Assembly (NCBI GenBank): GCA_949752745.1
Contig: OX457024.1
Coordinates: 110,474,219-110,538,218, forward strand
Source: Protula sp. h YS-2021
Taxonomy: Eukaryota > Annelida > Polychaeta > Sabellida > Serpulidae
Direction of reading: 5' to 3'
Length of the DNA stretch: 64,000 bases
Part shown: one piece after another, positions 20,451-30,155 of the stretch
How positions within the stretch are numbered: position 1 is the stretch's first letter
How the letters are laid out: every line of letters begins with the position of its first letter
Position numbers and translations under genes: made by a program
The notes under the pieces: model-generated
What the model was told of the DNA's origin: nothing
Seen by the model: the letters and a program-made list of their open reading frames with translations, nothing else
Database searches by the model: none

Positions 20451-22336
20451 AAATTTAGCCAACGCAGAAAACTACTACCCGAGGTGTCATTTCGCACTTG
20501 CTCCTATAGGCGTTCGGAGGACCCCAGGGCTGGGTTACCCCCAAACAGAGCATTGGCTCTGATGACTACGGCTCGAAACTCTCGGTTCTTCACGGGTCAG
20601 TCACAACAGGCAGGCCGTATTTTGTGAGGAATATAATATAAAAATAATATATATTTATAAATAAATATAATTTAACTTCCCGAGATATTTATTAAAAACC
20701 ACTTGCTATTATGGCTCTTAAAATCTTCGGGTGTCTCATCTTCGATAACCACAGCAACGGCCATAAACATTCTTGGACAGTTGTTTCGAATGTAAACAAA
20801 CAGCTGTAATTTTTCAAAATTCAAAATTACATGCGATTATTTGCGATAAAGATAACTTTATGATGAAATTTTTTTAGGAGTGATAGTGTGTAGCACTATT
20901 ATTGTTTCAAAACTTGTAATTTATAAATCGCATGTGTTTTCGCAAACTGAAACTTGCGAAACAAATTATTTTATTGTCTGCTTTCGACTTTAAATTTGTT
21001 TATCGTTTCGCTTGATTTTATTACATTTTGGCTACAGTTCGGCATTTTTTTTATATTTCTATTGATTTTAACAAAAAGCATTTTACTTTGGTTACTGCTT
21101 TGTTATGTCCGATTTTGGTTGGACGCGTGCATTTCAATCGGGGGGGGGGGGGGGGGGAGTACTGCGAGTTGCAAGAGAGTTCATTATTGCACCAAAATTT
21201 CAGTTATCCTTATGTTAATCTACATCTGTTTAGCTGAGAGATGCCGGCAAAATAGCATTGTGTTGTATAAGTGTCCTGGGTTTGAATCTGCCTATTGTGT
21301 CTGGGGATTCGAAAAGGTCTGATATTCATATGAAGCTTGACAGTTTGTTGTAGTATTACAACCAGGTATGATCTATGTAGATTGACATCAACATTTGCAA
21401 CAATTTTGTTTTATTTCAGATTCAGCACATCCACATAATCGACGATTTTATTTTACATTCAGTTACCATAGCACCAGCAACAACCAGTTATATTAAACAA
21501 TCTGGGTATGATTTCACACTTAACCTATTACAGGAAATCTAGAGTCACCGCTGTTCATGTCGTCATCGTATTGCTGTGCCGTTGTTCCCGTTCCTGTGTC
21601 GCTGTTTCCGGAGCCGTTCCTGTTTCCTGTGCTGTTCCTGTGTAGAATATTGTGGAGAATATTGTTCTCAGTTGGACGGTTTATCAGATTGGGAGAACAA
21701 TACTATGAACATTTGTTTCAGATTAATTGTTTAATGTATTTGTTTCTTATTAAAGACTGTTGAAAATAAATATTTTTTTGCTTGTCATGTATTTTTAATT
21801 GTGTGCATGTGATATGTATGTGATATGTATGTGATATGTATATGATATGTATATGATATGTTTATAATATGTATGTGATATGTATGTGATATATGCGGGA
21901 TATGTTATTTGTTCTTGTTACTGTCTAGAGAATAAATAATTAAGACAGCATTATCTTGATGTAATGATAGTCACAATGCATGTTATAATTTACAAACGTG
22001 ATATCTGAATGAACTATTAAAATTCTAGTACTTGTTGGTAGTTATTCAGTATTCTAGTCTAGCTATAGTAGAATAACTTAAAAAATCGGATTGTGAAGTA
22101 TCTATTCTTCACAAGCACTCATTACTAGCGTTCATTACAAGTGTTCACTACTATGGTTTTTATTTATGAACATGTCACATTTATAGTAATAAGTAAAACA
22201 AACTTGCAAGAACTTGTAGGCTTCGAAGAGACCGCTTATTGCTACCATTTTTGTATTTATCTAGTCAGTTAATGAATAAATTAATCTCGTTTTAAAAGCA
22301 TGTGGTCATGCATTATTCTGTGTAGCACGGGGTAGT
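20451..22336 (+). other. Non-coding 3' region of the Gypsy element
   Basis: No env-like or other gene supported. It holds a moderately GC-rich patch (20,480-20,620), a G-run of about 20 (21,138-21,157), 'gttcctgt' repeats (21,590-21,650) and AATAAA-type A/T-rich sequence near 21,765. An additional unrecognised insertion cannot be excluded. Confidence 0.5.
21805..21905. repeat. 10-11 bp tandem repeat (gatatgtatgt)
   Basis: About nine imperfect copies of 'gtgatatgtat', with A/G changes in later copies. Confidence 0.85.
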
Positions 22337-22432
22337 TGTGATAGTTGTTGTATCGTATGATTTGACTGACGAGCTGTCAATCACAGTGCTGGTTGACGGG
22401 TGAGAGCTGTCACTTCGTAGAGTATATAAGCT
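22337..22432 (+). repeat. 3' LTR of the Gypsy element, truncated after the TATA box
   Basis: Matches the 5' LTR from TGTGATAG to 'tatataagc' with only about 7 differences in 95 bp. The match stops there. R and U5 are missing, and the next bases already read as polymerase on the minus strand. No target-site duplication can be verified because of this truncation. Confidence 0.8.
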
Positions 22433-25219
22433 CTCTATACTGTACATGTTTAATGTATCTTTGGCAAGCTCGAGTGATGCCTTTAACTGTATGTTTGTCT
22501 TTCCCACAACACAATAAACTATACATTTTCTGTATGAGTCCAACAAATTCTTCAATGGGGATGCCTGCTGTCTCATCCTTCATTTTCCTAAGCACTTTTT
22601 TTGTTGACGTTGGAATGTAGGAAGTGATCTGACGGATATTCACTTGTGTCGAACTGGTCAGCATCTTGCTACATATCCTTGTAGATATCTTCCGTTTCTA
22701 TGTCATAACAAAGACTGTCGGTGTCGCTGAACTACAACTTGGCATTGGGATACTTGACCATGATGTAGTTATAATGAAAGTTGAACATAAGCTCTTTGCT
22801 GAGGTCGAGAATGGTGAAGCCAACTTGAATGGGTTTATCCAAAAGCAAATCCACTTTGCGCAAATGTACAAATCTTCGTTGAAAATTTTGAATTTGTGGA
22901 AAGAAGGCTTGGCCACGCGTTTCTTGAACCGCTTTTACTTGTGAAAAAGTTCAACATTGATTCACTTTCGCACATTTTCCATGGCTTTACCAAACACAGA
23001 GTTGTTCATCAGTTTGAAGAAATCTTTCTCAAATAGGTTCTTGGCCAATTTTCTCTTTTCCGTGTTCAAGGTAATGTATTTTGCTAGCCACTTACTCTGT
23101 TCAAACATGATGGCGCGATGTAGTTTAGTGACTTTCAATCCCAGTGAGACATATTGTTGTACATTCCTATAATGAAGCACATATTTCTTCTTATCACACA
23201 TGTTAGGAATGAGCATTTCACTAGATTTGTCTTTCATGTTCAGATCTTCCCGTAGCTTCTGACTGTAGTCTGACAATTCTTCAACTTTGACACATTTCCG
23301 TTATGGACTCACTGGGTAGTGATTATGACGATCATGGATTGAATTTGGGTATTCTAAATCCACTTCCAAAATGAATCCAATGTCGTCATCTTCAGCTACA
23401 TCCATGAAGTCGAGAGATTCTGGCTCGCTCACCCACATAAATCCTCTTTGTGCCATGCTTTGTGACATGGCCCAGCCATACAAGTTGTTTGCGTCGAGGT
23501 ACATCAAGTAGTTGCTTGGTATCTCAGAATTGTATTCTGTTACGTAGGGGTTATTTTCTTTAGCATACTTGTGTGTGATCACAGATATTCTTCCACGTAT
23601 GCCTTGCATACGATTTGGTACATGTCAATGTCATTGATCAATTCCAACTTCACCTTTGTCGCCTTTAACATAACATCCCATGATAGTCCTGGCGCTGTAT
23701 AGTAGTGAGCAGGATCTAATTCATACATGTTGAGACACACTTGACGAAAATTTTCAAACACGTCAGCTAGCAATAACACGTCTGATTTCAGGTACAGGTC
23801 GTGGTATACACCGAATGTGGTACAGTTGAATGTATCCCACACCTTCTGCGCATGAGCATAATCCTCATCGCTAATGTCCTCTTCGCTAAGCTCACTATGA
23901 AACGTATCCTTTGATGGTAGCTGCGTTTCAGCAAACTTGGATGGTTCGTCCACGTAATCGTAGGGGTACACTGCCTTTCTCATCAAAAAATCTTGTTGGT
24001 TACAGTCGTGAATGTGAGAGGTCATGTTGTAGAAGTTATCTTTCCCTTCTGCTGCAAGGTTGGATACCAGCTTCTGTGGAGAGGTACTTATGAACTGAAA
24101 GCTGTCTGTAAATTTCAGATTGCTCGTGGTGAATGCAATATAGTTCTCAATGATGTTGGGAATGACTGTAATTGTTTCATCTTTGAATTTCCCAATTTTC
24201 TCCATGATCAGATGACTGTCATACCCTCGCAAATTGTGGAAAAACAGGAATGATAAAAGAATCTTTATCCCTCTGCTGATCTTTTCTAAGTTCGCGATAT
24301 TTTCCCTTGATGTGGTCATGATCTGCTCCTAGAGGCTTATGACAAATGTAGCAATCAACAGCGTTGTTAAAATTCTCTTTGTTTTCTAGAGTCATCACCA
24401 TATCCTTTGGCTGCTGCAAACCACGCACAATACGATCACGTTCGTTCACCATATGGTTCAAAAAGACTTTTTGTCTCCTCGATACACAACTGGTGAACGT
24501 GAGTCATACTGACTAAGAACTACATAGGCAAAGATGTTTGGACGATGATGCTGATACTTGTCTCCTTCTTCATGCTTTTGCGTGAAACATTCGGCATAAA
24601 GTCGGCATAAATCACAAAAGGTGCTCGCTGCTGTATGGCTACATTCTTGAACTTGATGAAGGGTTCCTTAGGAAATGATAAACGTTGTGCTCCATGCTTG
24701 CCTTTGCTTGTCATTGCTAATCAGAAGTAAGTTGATTTCTCTCGCACTGACGTTTCAAATAAGTTGTATGGGAACAACTACATCTTGTTCAGATCCAAAC
24801 ACGTTGATGGATACATCGTTCTCCTTTTCAAACGTTGGAATGTCAGTAATTGGTGTCGGAAATGTCATACCTTCTACCTTTAATTCTTTCTGAAATGGTT
24901 TGTATAGTTTCACGCGATTTGGGTTGTTTGTTGAAGGGTGAAGGTAAGCCAATACTGGCCATACGAAACACTTGTTGTCATCATTCTTAATGTTTATCAC
25001 ACCCTTTGTTTTCTTCACTTTGTTCGGCAGTGGAATAAAACTACTCGCTTCAAGAGGCTCCAACATAGCTGTATGTACTTCAATGTACAGTATGTTATCC
25101 AATACTCAGCCAGAGCCTTGTCGCTCATGTTCGTCAAACTTAGTAACTAATTCTCTATAGGCTTCAGACAAGTCTGTATGCTGAGTCCTGACCGTGTGAT
25201 TGCAGCAGACTGCGGCCAT
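22410..25219 (-). pseudogene. polB: Protein-primed family B DNA polymerase (Polinton/adintovirus type)
   Basis: Motifs in order on the minus strand: N-terminal 'ERQGSG' with a stop where Trp is expected (near 25,110), 'SSFIPLPNKVKK' and 'NDDNKCFVWPVL'; a zinc-binding segment 'CYICHKPLGADHDH' (about 24,320-24,360); exonuclease-type 'NLRGYDSHLI' (24,230); 'DSFQFISTS'; polymerase motif A 'LDANNLYGWAMSQS' (23,480); motif B '[13 protein letters not shown]' (22,970-23,010); motif C 'SDTDSLCYD' (about 22,710); and C-terminal 'MKDETAGIPIEEFVGL'. Eight or more frame breaks. The C-terminus runs to the retrotransposon edge and lacks its last residues. About 920 codons survive of roughly 1,100 or more. 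It replicates the element from a protein primer. Confidence 0.92.
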
Positions 25220-25300
25220 CAGCTATGTCTCTACTGCGCTGCCATCTGGGTGTAATACACTGTGCTTCTCCACAACTACACCGTTAGATGCTTTACATGT
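25165..25300 (+). other. Possible RING-finger remnant, antisense to polymerase 5' end
   Basis: The plus strand reads 'VCMLSPDRVIAADCGHQLC', then 'LYC' and, after a stop, 'RCFTCGQ'. The spacing C-x1-H-x2-C-x2-C-x24-C-x2-C fits a RING, but the first Cys is Arg, there is an in-frame stop, and the first half overlaps sequence that also extends the polymerase frame. It may be chance. Confidence 0.3.
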
Positions 25301-25375
25301 GGCCAGAGAACAAAACACTACATGTTTTGTTCTCTGGCCACATGTAAAGCATCTAACGGTGTAGTTGTGGAGAAG
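25265..25375. repeat. Perfect hairpin palindrome, 53-bp arms, 5-nt loop
   Basis: 25,265-25,317 is the exact reverse complement of 25,323-25,375; the loop is ctaca. No mismatch was found in either arm, unlike the decayed surroundings. It lies between the polymerase 5' end and the right end repeat. Confidence 0.97.
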
Positions 25376-25444
25376 ATCAACAGATCACTGAATATGCCTG
25401 AACAGTGCAAGACGTATTGACGTTTTTCTGAAGCGGAGGCCGGC

Positions 25445-25770
25445 AGCTGGTGGAAAAACATCTTCGGCCCTTTTTAGGGCCACCCACTGATACGAAATGA
25501 AACGCTATTCGTGTCATGGTGTTGGTATGTGTGTGTGTGGAGAGAGAAAGGGAAAAAAAGAGAGATAGAGAGAAAAAAAGTTGCCATCTGGCGTTAAAAT
25601 ACCTAGGAGGCTCATGCTGTTGGTATGTGCGTGGAGACAGAGAGAAAGAGAGAGAAAGAAAAAGAGTTACTATCTGGAGTTAAAATACCTAAGAGGCTTA
25701 CGAAATGAAACGCTAACTCAGTCACGGCTGCTACGGCATCCACCCACTAATACGAAATAAGCGCCTGTCG
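25445..25770. repeat. Candidate right terminal repeat, with internal duplications
   Basis: 25,455-25,530 is the inverted counterpart of 10,430-10,545. A second partial copy follows ('gctgttggtatgtgcgtgga' near 25,617; 'aaaatacctaRgaggct' twice), and a third end-like copy ('ccacccactaatacgaaat') lies at 25,740-25,765. GA-rich stretches (25,540-25,580 and 25,635-25,665) separate them. Confidence 0.65.
25466..25486 (+). promoter_or_regulatory. Histone-type 3' stem-loop
   Basis: GGCCCT, loop TTTT, AGGGCC, then ACCCA: a 6-bp stem, 4-nt loop and ACCCA flank as in the replication-dependent histone mRNA 3' element (GGCTCT/TTTC/AGAGCC/ACCCA). A purine-rich tract follows about 50 bp later, farther than a usual histone downstream element. 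No histone gene is recognisable upstream. Alternatively it is a structural hairpin of the element end. Confidence 0.55.
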
Positions 25771-26137
25771 GGCAGCTCTCACATAGCATAGATACAGTGA
25801 CCCAGTGGCTATCCTCGCAGTGTATGCCGGGGGCCTGCCGTGCGACTGGTCGGGAGGGGGGCTGCCGTACGGCTGGCCCCGGGGGCGGGGGGTGCCGGTT
25901 GGTTGGGCGCATGCAAGTCAATCTGTGTAACGTCACTGCTGGGTCAAAATACCCAGAAGGCGATCTCCAACCATATGGCCATGAGACCCTCTGCTTCAAA
26001 AACAGTTGGAGAGCTTGTACGTTTAGGGAGCTGTCTATCTGCCCGTTTGCCCGCCTGCCCGCCTGCCCGTGTCTGCCCGCGTCTGCCCTCGTCTGCTCGC
26101 GTCCGTCCGCGTCTGTCCGTCTGCCCGCCATCCCTGT
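25771..26137. other. GC-rich island with CCGC/CTGCC repeats
   Basis: Strong GC-rich patch in AT-rich surroundings: G-runs at 25,851-25,895 and a 'ctgcccgcgt/ctgtccg' short repeat at 26,035-26,130. Open frames on both strands here reflect the lack of AT-rich stops, not a gene. It could be the outer part of the virus-like element or a separate insertion. Confidence 0.6.
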
Positions 26138-26262
26138 AACGTCATTATAACGTCACGGTTTTAGTATGCCCATGGGCATACTAAAACAGTCATGACGTCA
26201 TTTTAACGTCATTGTTTTAGTATGCCCATTATATATTGTTTCAGTATGCCCACTATATAACT
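26138..26262. promoter_or_regulatory. CRE-like cluster with perfect 30-bp palindrome
   Basis: 26,158-26,187 is a perfect palindrome centred on CCATGG. Its half 'ttttagtatgccca' recurs twice more (26,214 and 26,240). Between copies lie ACGTCA/TGACGTCA-type motifs (26,139, 26,150, 26,193, 26,204), the CREB/ATF half-site or full site. This is a dense, ordered cis-element array; the factor assignment is inference. Confidence 0.6.
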
Positions 26263-26284
26263 ACGTGTAACTCTCTTAATTCAC

Positions 26285-26642
26285 TATTGTAGCACCCTTG
26301 ATCCAATCGTGTAACAACTTTACAATATCCTTGATCCATCCTTGTAACATCCTTTTTCCAGCCTTGCAATATCATTGTAACACCCTTGAGGCAATTTTGT
26401 AACACCTTTGATCCAACCTTTTAACACCTTTGTGCAGTCTTGGAACACTCTTAACCGCCCTTGTAACAACCTCATCCAACCTTGTAAAACCTTTGTAGCA
26501 CTCTTGTTCGACCGTTGTGCAGCTTTGATCCATTCTTGAAGCACTCTTGATCCACCTTTATAACACCTTGGTCTACTCTTGTAACACCGTAATCCACCCT
26601 TGTGGCACCCTTGATCTACCTTTGTAGCACCCTTTCTCCAAA
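26285..26642. repeat. 22-bp tandem repeat, about 16 diverged copies
   Basis: Unit 'cttgtaacacccttgatccac' with many substitutions. A 74-codon open frame on the minus strand (26,320-26,544) with a Gly-Trp/Lys-Leu periodicity is a product of the repeat and is not called as a gene. Confidence 0.9.
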
Positions 26643-27610
26643 CTTCGCCTTTAACACATGAATAATGGTGACTCTATACAGAAAGGGAATTGTGGCTAGC
26701 TCATACAGCTATCCATAAATATGAAAGACATCAAATGAAATGCAGTACATGTATTTATACCAACAAATCTATGTAGTACATTATTATCAAGAGCTTATCC
26801 TTTATTGTCCAGCAAGCAAAGCAGAGCAAAACACGTTTTAAACCATATCATATCCATATCGTGTCCATATCATATCATATAATGTTAAAGGCATTTTAGG
26901 TCGTTTTTTAACATATTGTTCTTTAATTTGATAAGCTTTTGGCTTTCAAAATATTGAAAATAATACTAACGGTCTGTCTTGAGCTACCCTTATTGCATGG
27001 TAAATTGCATGTTAAATGGTTCAATATTATATGGCATATTTCAAAAGATATCTCTGAATGGTATCTTTCAAAAGTAATAAACAAAGTTACACTGACACAT
27101 CGCAATTGTTTGTTTTCTATAGTCAAGCTGCAACTTTATAGCCTAATAAAACAATGTAGAACTTGTCGAAAGTTATCTTTATTCATTTTTGCTTGAATTT
27201 AGCGTAATTACATAAGTGAAGTAAAATACAAAAAAGTCGAATTCTTTGGGAACATTTAAATGTACATTTTGGATGCCGGTTGTTACCTCAAGGCATAGCG
27301 TCATCAAGGCATAGCGTATACTCATATATGATTATATACTCGAACATGAGGTTTAGCACTGGTGCATTATTGCAATGGAATTCAAGAGGGGAGGAATTAT
27401 AATCATCACTATCATCGACAAACTTACTCCGCAAGTTCCTAGTGAGCAATAACACCTCAGTCATTACACCTCCGTGCTGTCAGCTTAAAAAACTCAAAGA
27501 CCAATTGCCATTTACAGGTATGTGAAAATGCCATAGAATAAACTAGGAAAACTAGGATTGTAAAATTGCAATGTCTTAATTGCCAATTTGCCGCATGTCT
27601 AGAATGGTGG
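26643..27610. other. AT-rich non-coding DNA
   Basis: No supported gene. 'catatcatatcc' short repeats occur at 26,845-26,880, and a tandem 'aaggcatagcgt' pair at 27,290-27,316. Confidence 0.5.
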
Positions 27611-27618
27611 TTCAGTGA

Positions 27619-27945
27619 TTGTTAATTTTGAATTCTGGAGTAAGCGATCTTAATTCAGGGTTCATTGATGGAGTTGGCGCTGTCGGACCTGAATCAAACT
27701 CATTTTTACTAATACGTTGTTACTCCAGGCATGGTAAAGAAGATACACGTGATTATTGTCAAGATCGTTCAATATGCTTCATAAGCCAATATTGTGATGG
27801 AACTTTAATGTCTAATTGTGTCAAGAAATATTATCTAAACAGTCTAGAATTCGAAATAGAAGACGATGCAGAGATAGCTCTGGGTTTCACTACAATAGCA
27901 CGCCGCGGAAACGATGCATCACATTGGATTACACCATGCAAATAA
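27619..27945 (+). CDS. Unrecognised ORF, possible exon
   Basis: 108 codons from a TTG at its 5' limit. The stretch of about 70 residues before the stop has coding-like composition, with Cys at several positions ('CYSRHGKED', 'DYCQDRSICF', 'QYCDG') and an acidic stretch (EFEIEDDAE). No family recognised, no clear splice acceptor. It may be a fragment of a Cys-rich extracellular domain or chance. Confidence 0.25.
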   Translation: MLILNSGVSDLNSGFIDGVGAVGPESNSFLLIRCYSRHGKEDTRDYCQDRSICFISQYCDGTLMSNCVKKYYLNSLEFEIEDDAEIALGFTTIARRGNDASHWITPCK

Positions 27946-29240
27946 ATTAAAACAGACTGAGACTGTGATGGCAGAAAAGAGAGAGAGAAACCGTGACGGA
28001 GTGACAGCTTCATCCTAAGCCCTGGATTCGTACGAAATCCCATCCTGGATGTGTTGGAAGCAATCCAGAAAATTTCACCCTCTCACGCAGGCGAACCCAG
28101 ACAAGTCCGAGAGATGGGGTTTCGTCTAGAGTCAGAAAGTCAAAGGGACAAGGCACCTGACCTCTTAGCTCACATCATAACGTCTGGTGTCTTAGACGCA
28201 GTACGCGTAAAGAGCCAGCAGTCCAGGCTAAAGATTGCAATTCCGTCCTGTTGTGGGATTTTGACAAGTTTTATTTGGCATATTTCTTCAAAAAATAACG
28301 GCTATATAAAAGGCTTAGAGGGCTTGTAATGGAGAGATACTATTCACACCACTGTCTGATCTGAACCGTACACCGGCATGATTCCCTCAGTCAGAGCCGG
28401 ATGATAAGGGCAGTGTTAGAAATAAAGAAACAGCGTATTGCGAAGCATCGGAAGAACGAGCATGCGCTTGTTGTCGTTTACAGAGTTCTTAAATCAGACT
28501 TTAGTAGACTTGGTGGTGAGATAAGGGGCGTCAGTGGTCCATGAACTAGTAAGTTCTTTGGTATAAAGGAACGAGGGGCAGCTCAGTATGCTCACAGACT
28601 TGTCATCAAGACAAGGAAAAGTGCTACCATTGGTGTTGATAATCTCACACAAGTTTTCCAGCGTTATGTATCCAACGGACGATTGTTTGCTTGCTTGGCC
28701 CTCCACATGTCTGATCAGGGGATTAGAAATGGGATTAAGTTATGTTTCTAAGCACGGTGATTTCTCAGAACGCACCGGTTTGTTTGCCGAAAACGGGGGA
28801 TGTTTCTTCGCACGGCGGTGTTTCTCAGCAGGGAACACCGGCATTAAATCCTAATATTGGTCACAGTGACAGGGATCAAGGACGCCATGAATTTCAAAGA
28901 AACACAGTTCCAAGCATAGCTTTGGAGGATCACTCGTTCTTGAAACGATGCATTTCTCGTCCATGCTGTACACTACTTTTAAACGCCTATTGTTCACGGG
29001 TCTAGGAAATTCGTTTTGCCTCTGAGCTACTCCAAAGAAGGCTCTGCATGGCTGCAACAGACTTAACTGAATGAAGACAAAAAGAAACAATAAAGTAAAG
29101 AAGTAACGAACAGGTCAGTTTTGAAAGTATATTATTTGCAAATGGCACGATATTGTCATTAGCCAGGTATGAACAATATTAATTGCCTGAATACAACAGT
29201 GGCGAGGAAGCTCGTAGTCTGTCTGGTGAAGTGCACTAAA
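27946..29240. other. No assigned gene; several overlapping short ORFs
   Basis: Frames at 28,051-28,329 (+), 28,494-28,706 (-), 28,588-28,854 (+), 28,742-29,005 (+) and 28,851-29,090 (-) overlap each other and none has a recognisable domain. This patch is less AT-rich than average, which lengthens open frames. Confidence 0.4.
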
Positions 29241-29479
29241 GTTTATTCTTCAGTCTTCTCTTCTTATAGAAACCTCAATATTAATGTATGTCTACAATAA
29301 AAGAGTGCCAGTGCATTATGCAAATATGTCAATACACTGCCTACAATCCTATAATTCAAGCAGAATATGCACACCGTTCTTTTATAGAAAGTAACGCACT
29401 AGCATTATAAAAAAACGCTGATACAACATCGACGATTTAAGCTGTGAAAACATTTTTAGCAACTAAAAAAGTAATATGC

Positions 29480-30060
29480 CTACTGAAGCAAGTTAGTTTT
29501 TGACTCAATTTTTGAAAATGGTGAAGCATTGACACTGAACGCGCTGTGATTGACATCCATATTAGGCAGTTGACACAACCTTTCCACAATGGCTTCATGA
29601 CCCTTCGATGAAGCACAATGCAACGCTGTCATTCCATAGTCGTCATACAGATAAGGGTTGCTCTTAGTTATGCTTAACAATATGTCAAACACGGCGTATT
29701 GTCCATTTTGAGCCGCTACATGTAAAGGGGTTTGATTGTCATTGTTCACAAAGTTAACATTTATATTTGGAACTAGCGATGTTCTTTTTACGATATCCGC
29801 GAATCCTTCATTCGACGCTACATGTAAGGAACAGTAAACAAGACGCCTTTTGCAGTGCCCTTTTAATTTCGTCTTTGCAATATTCCGTTTCAGACAGCTC
29901 TCAGCGACGTTCTGCCTCAGACAACTCTAGGCCATGTATGATAGCCAAGCACGGCTTCTGCAAACTGTTCTCTATCTGTTCAATAAGGCTGGATATGACT
30001 GAAATGCGCTTCAAACCAGAATTCTTTCCAGATTCTTCCGCTTCTGTTATGTATAGATCT
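29480..30060 (-). pseudogene. Ankyrin-repeat exon, frameshifted
   Basis: The minus strand encodes ankyrin repeats: 'NQTPLHVAAQNGQYAVFDIL' and 'YGMTALHCASSKGHEAIVER', preceded in the same open run by 'CSLHVASNEGFADIVKR'. Upstream, after a frame change near 29,880-29,900, comes a helical segment ('SLIEQIENSLQKPCLAII'). A plausible 3' splice acceptor ('gcatgttttag') lies at about 30,060, just after an A/C-rich tract. The C-terminal 12 codons extend into the left inverted-repeat arm. Ankyrin repeats mediate protein binding; the parent protein is unknown. Two to three repeats remain, so this is a fragment. Confidence 0.75.
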
Positions 30061-30070
30061 AAAACATGCG

Positions 30071-30155
30071 TAAAGAAAAAAAAAAACAAAAAAAAAAACA
30101 AAAAAAAAACAAAAAAAAAAAACAAAAAAAAAAACAAAACAAAACAAAAGCAAAA
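30071..30155 (+). repeat. A-rich tract (A8-10 C)n
   Basis: Runs of 8-10 A separated by single C, about 80 bp. It generates long low-complexity frames on both strands that are not genes. It could be a poly(A) tail relic of a retroposed sequence. Confidence 0.9.

Larger units (their letters stand above)
14419..22432 (+). mobile_element. Ty3/Gypsy LTR retrotransposon, decayed, inserted in the virus-like element
   Basis: Layout: 5' LTR (14,419-14,694), primer-binding-site candidate (14,698), gag (15,452), zinc knuckle, protease, RT, RNase H, integrase (to 20,430), a non-coding tail of 1.9 kb, and a truncated 3' LTR (22,337-22,432). The PR-RT-RNH-IN order is that of Ty3/Gypsy. The viral integrase fragment ends at its left edge and the viral polymerase C-terminus resumes at its right edge. 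Frames are broken many times, RT is deleted and part of integrase is inverted. Confidence 0.88.
10430..25560. mobile_element. Polinton/adintovirus-like element, decayed, split by a retrotransposon
   Basis: Hallmarks seen: a protein-primed family B DNA polymerase (minus, 22.43-25.22 kb), a retroviral-type integrase fragment (plus, 14.16-14.42 kb), inverted copies of one end sequence at 10.43-10.54 and 25.45-25.56 kb, and an intervening block of compact genes with close TATA boxes. Polymerase plus integrase defines Polintons/Mavericks and adintoviruses. No capsid, maturation protease or packaging ATPase was recognised, so the copy is partial. Removing the 8.0-kb Ty3/Gypsy insertion leaves about 7.1 kb, against roughly 12-20 kb for intact members. 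All large frames are broken. The exact ends are uncertain. Confidence 0.8.

Noticed and set aside
21235..21310. tRNA or tRNA-derived SINE (box B-like 'gggtttgaatc')
   Set aside because: No matching A box at the right distance and no cloverleaf stems.
20954..21322. 122-codon hydrophobic frame as a Gypsy envelope or membrane protein
   Set aside because: It runs through a G-run giving polyglycine, shows no envelope features and has AT-driven Phe/Leu/Ile content; more likely chance.
22340..22430. Viral late promoter shared with 14,420-14,520
   Set aside because: First considered because both contain TATATAAG. The U3-R-U5 order, poly(A) signal and PBS at 14.4-14.7 kb explain the pair better as LTRs.
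25718..26150. Three long overlapping frames in the GC-rich island
   Set aside because: High GC removes stop codons; the frames overlap on both strands and lack any domain.
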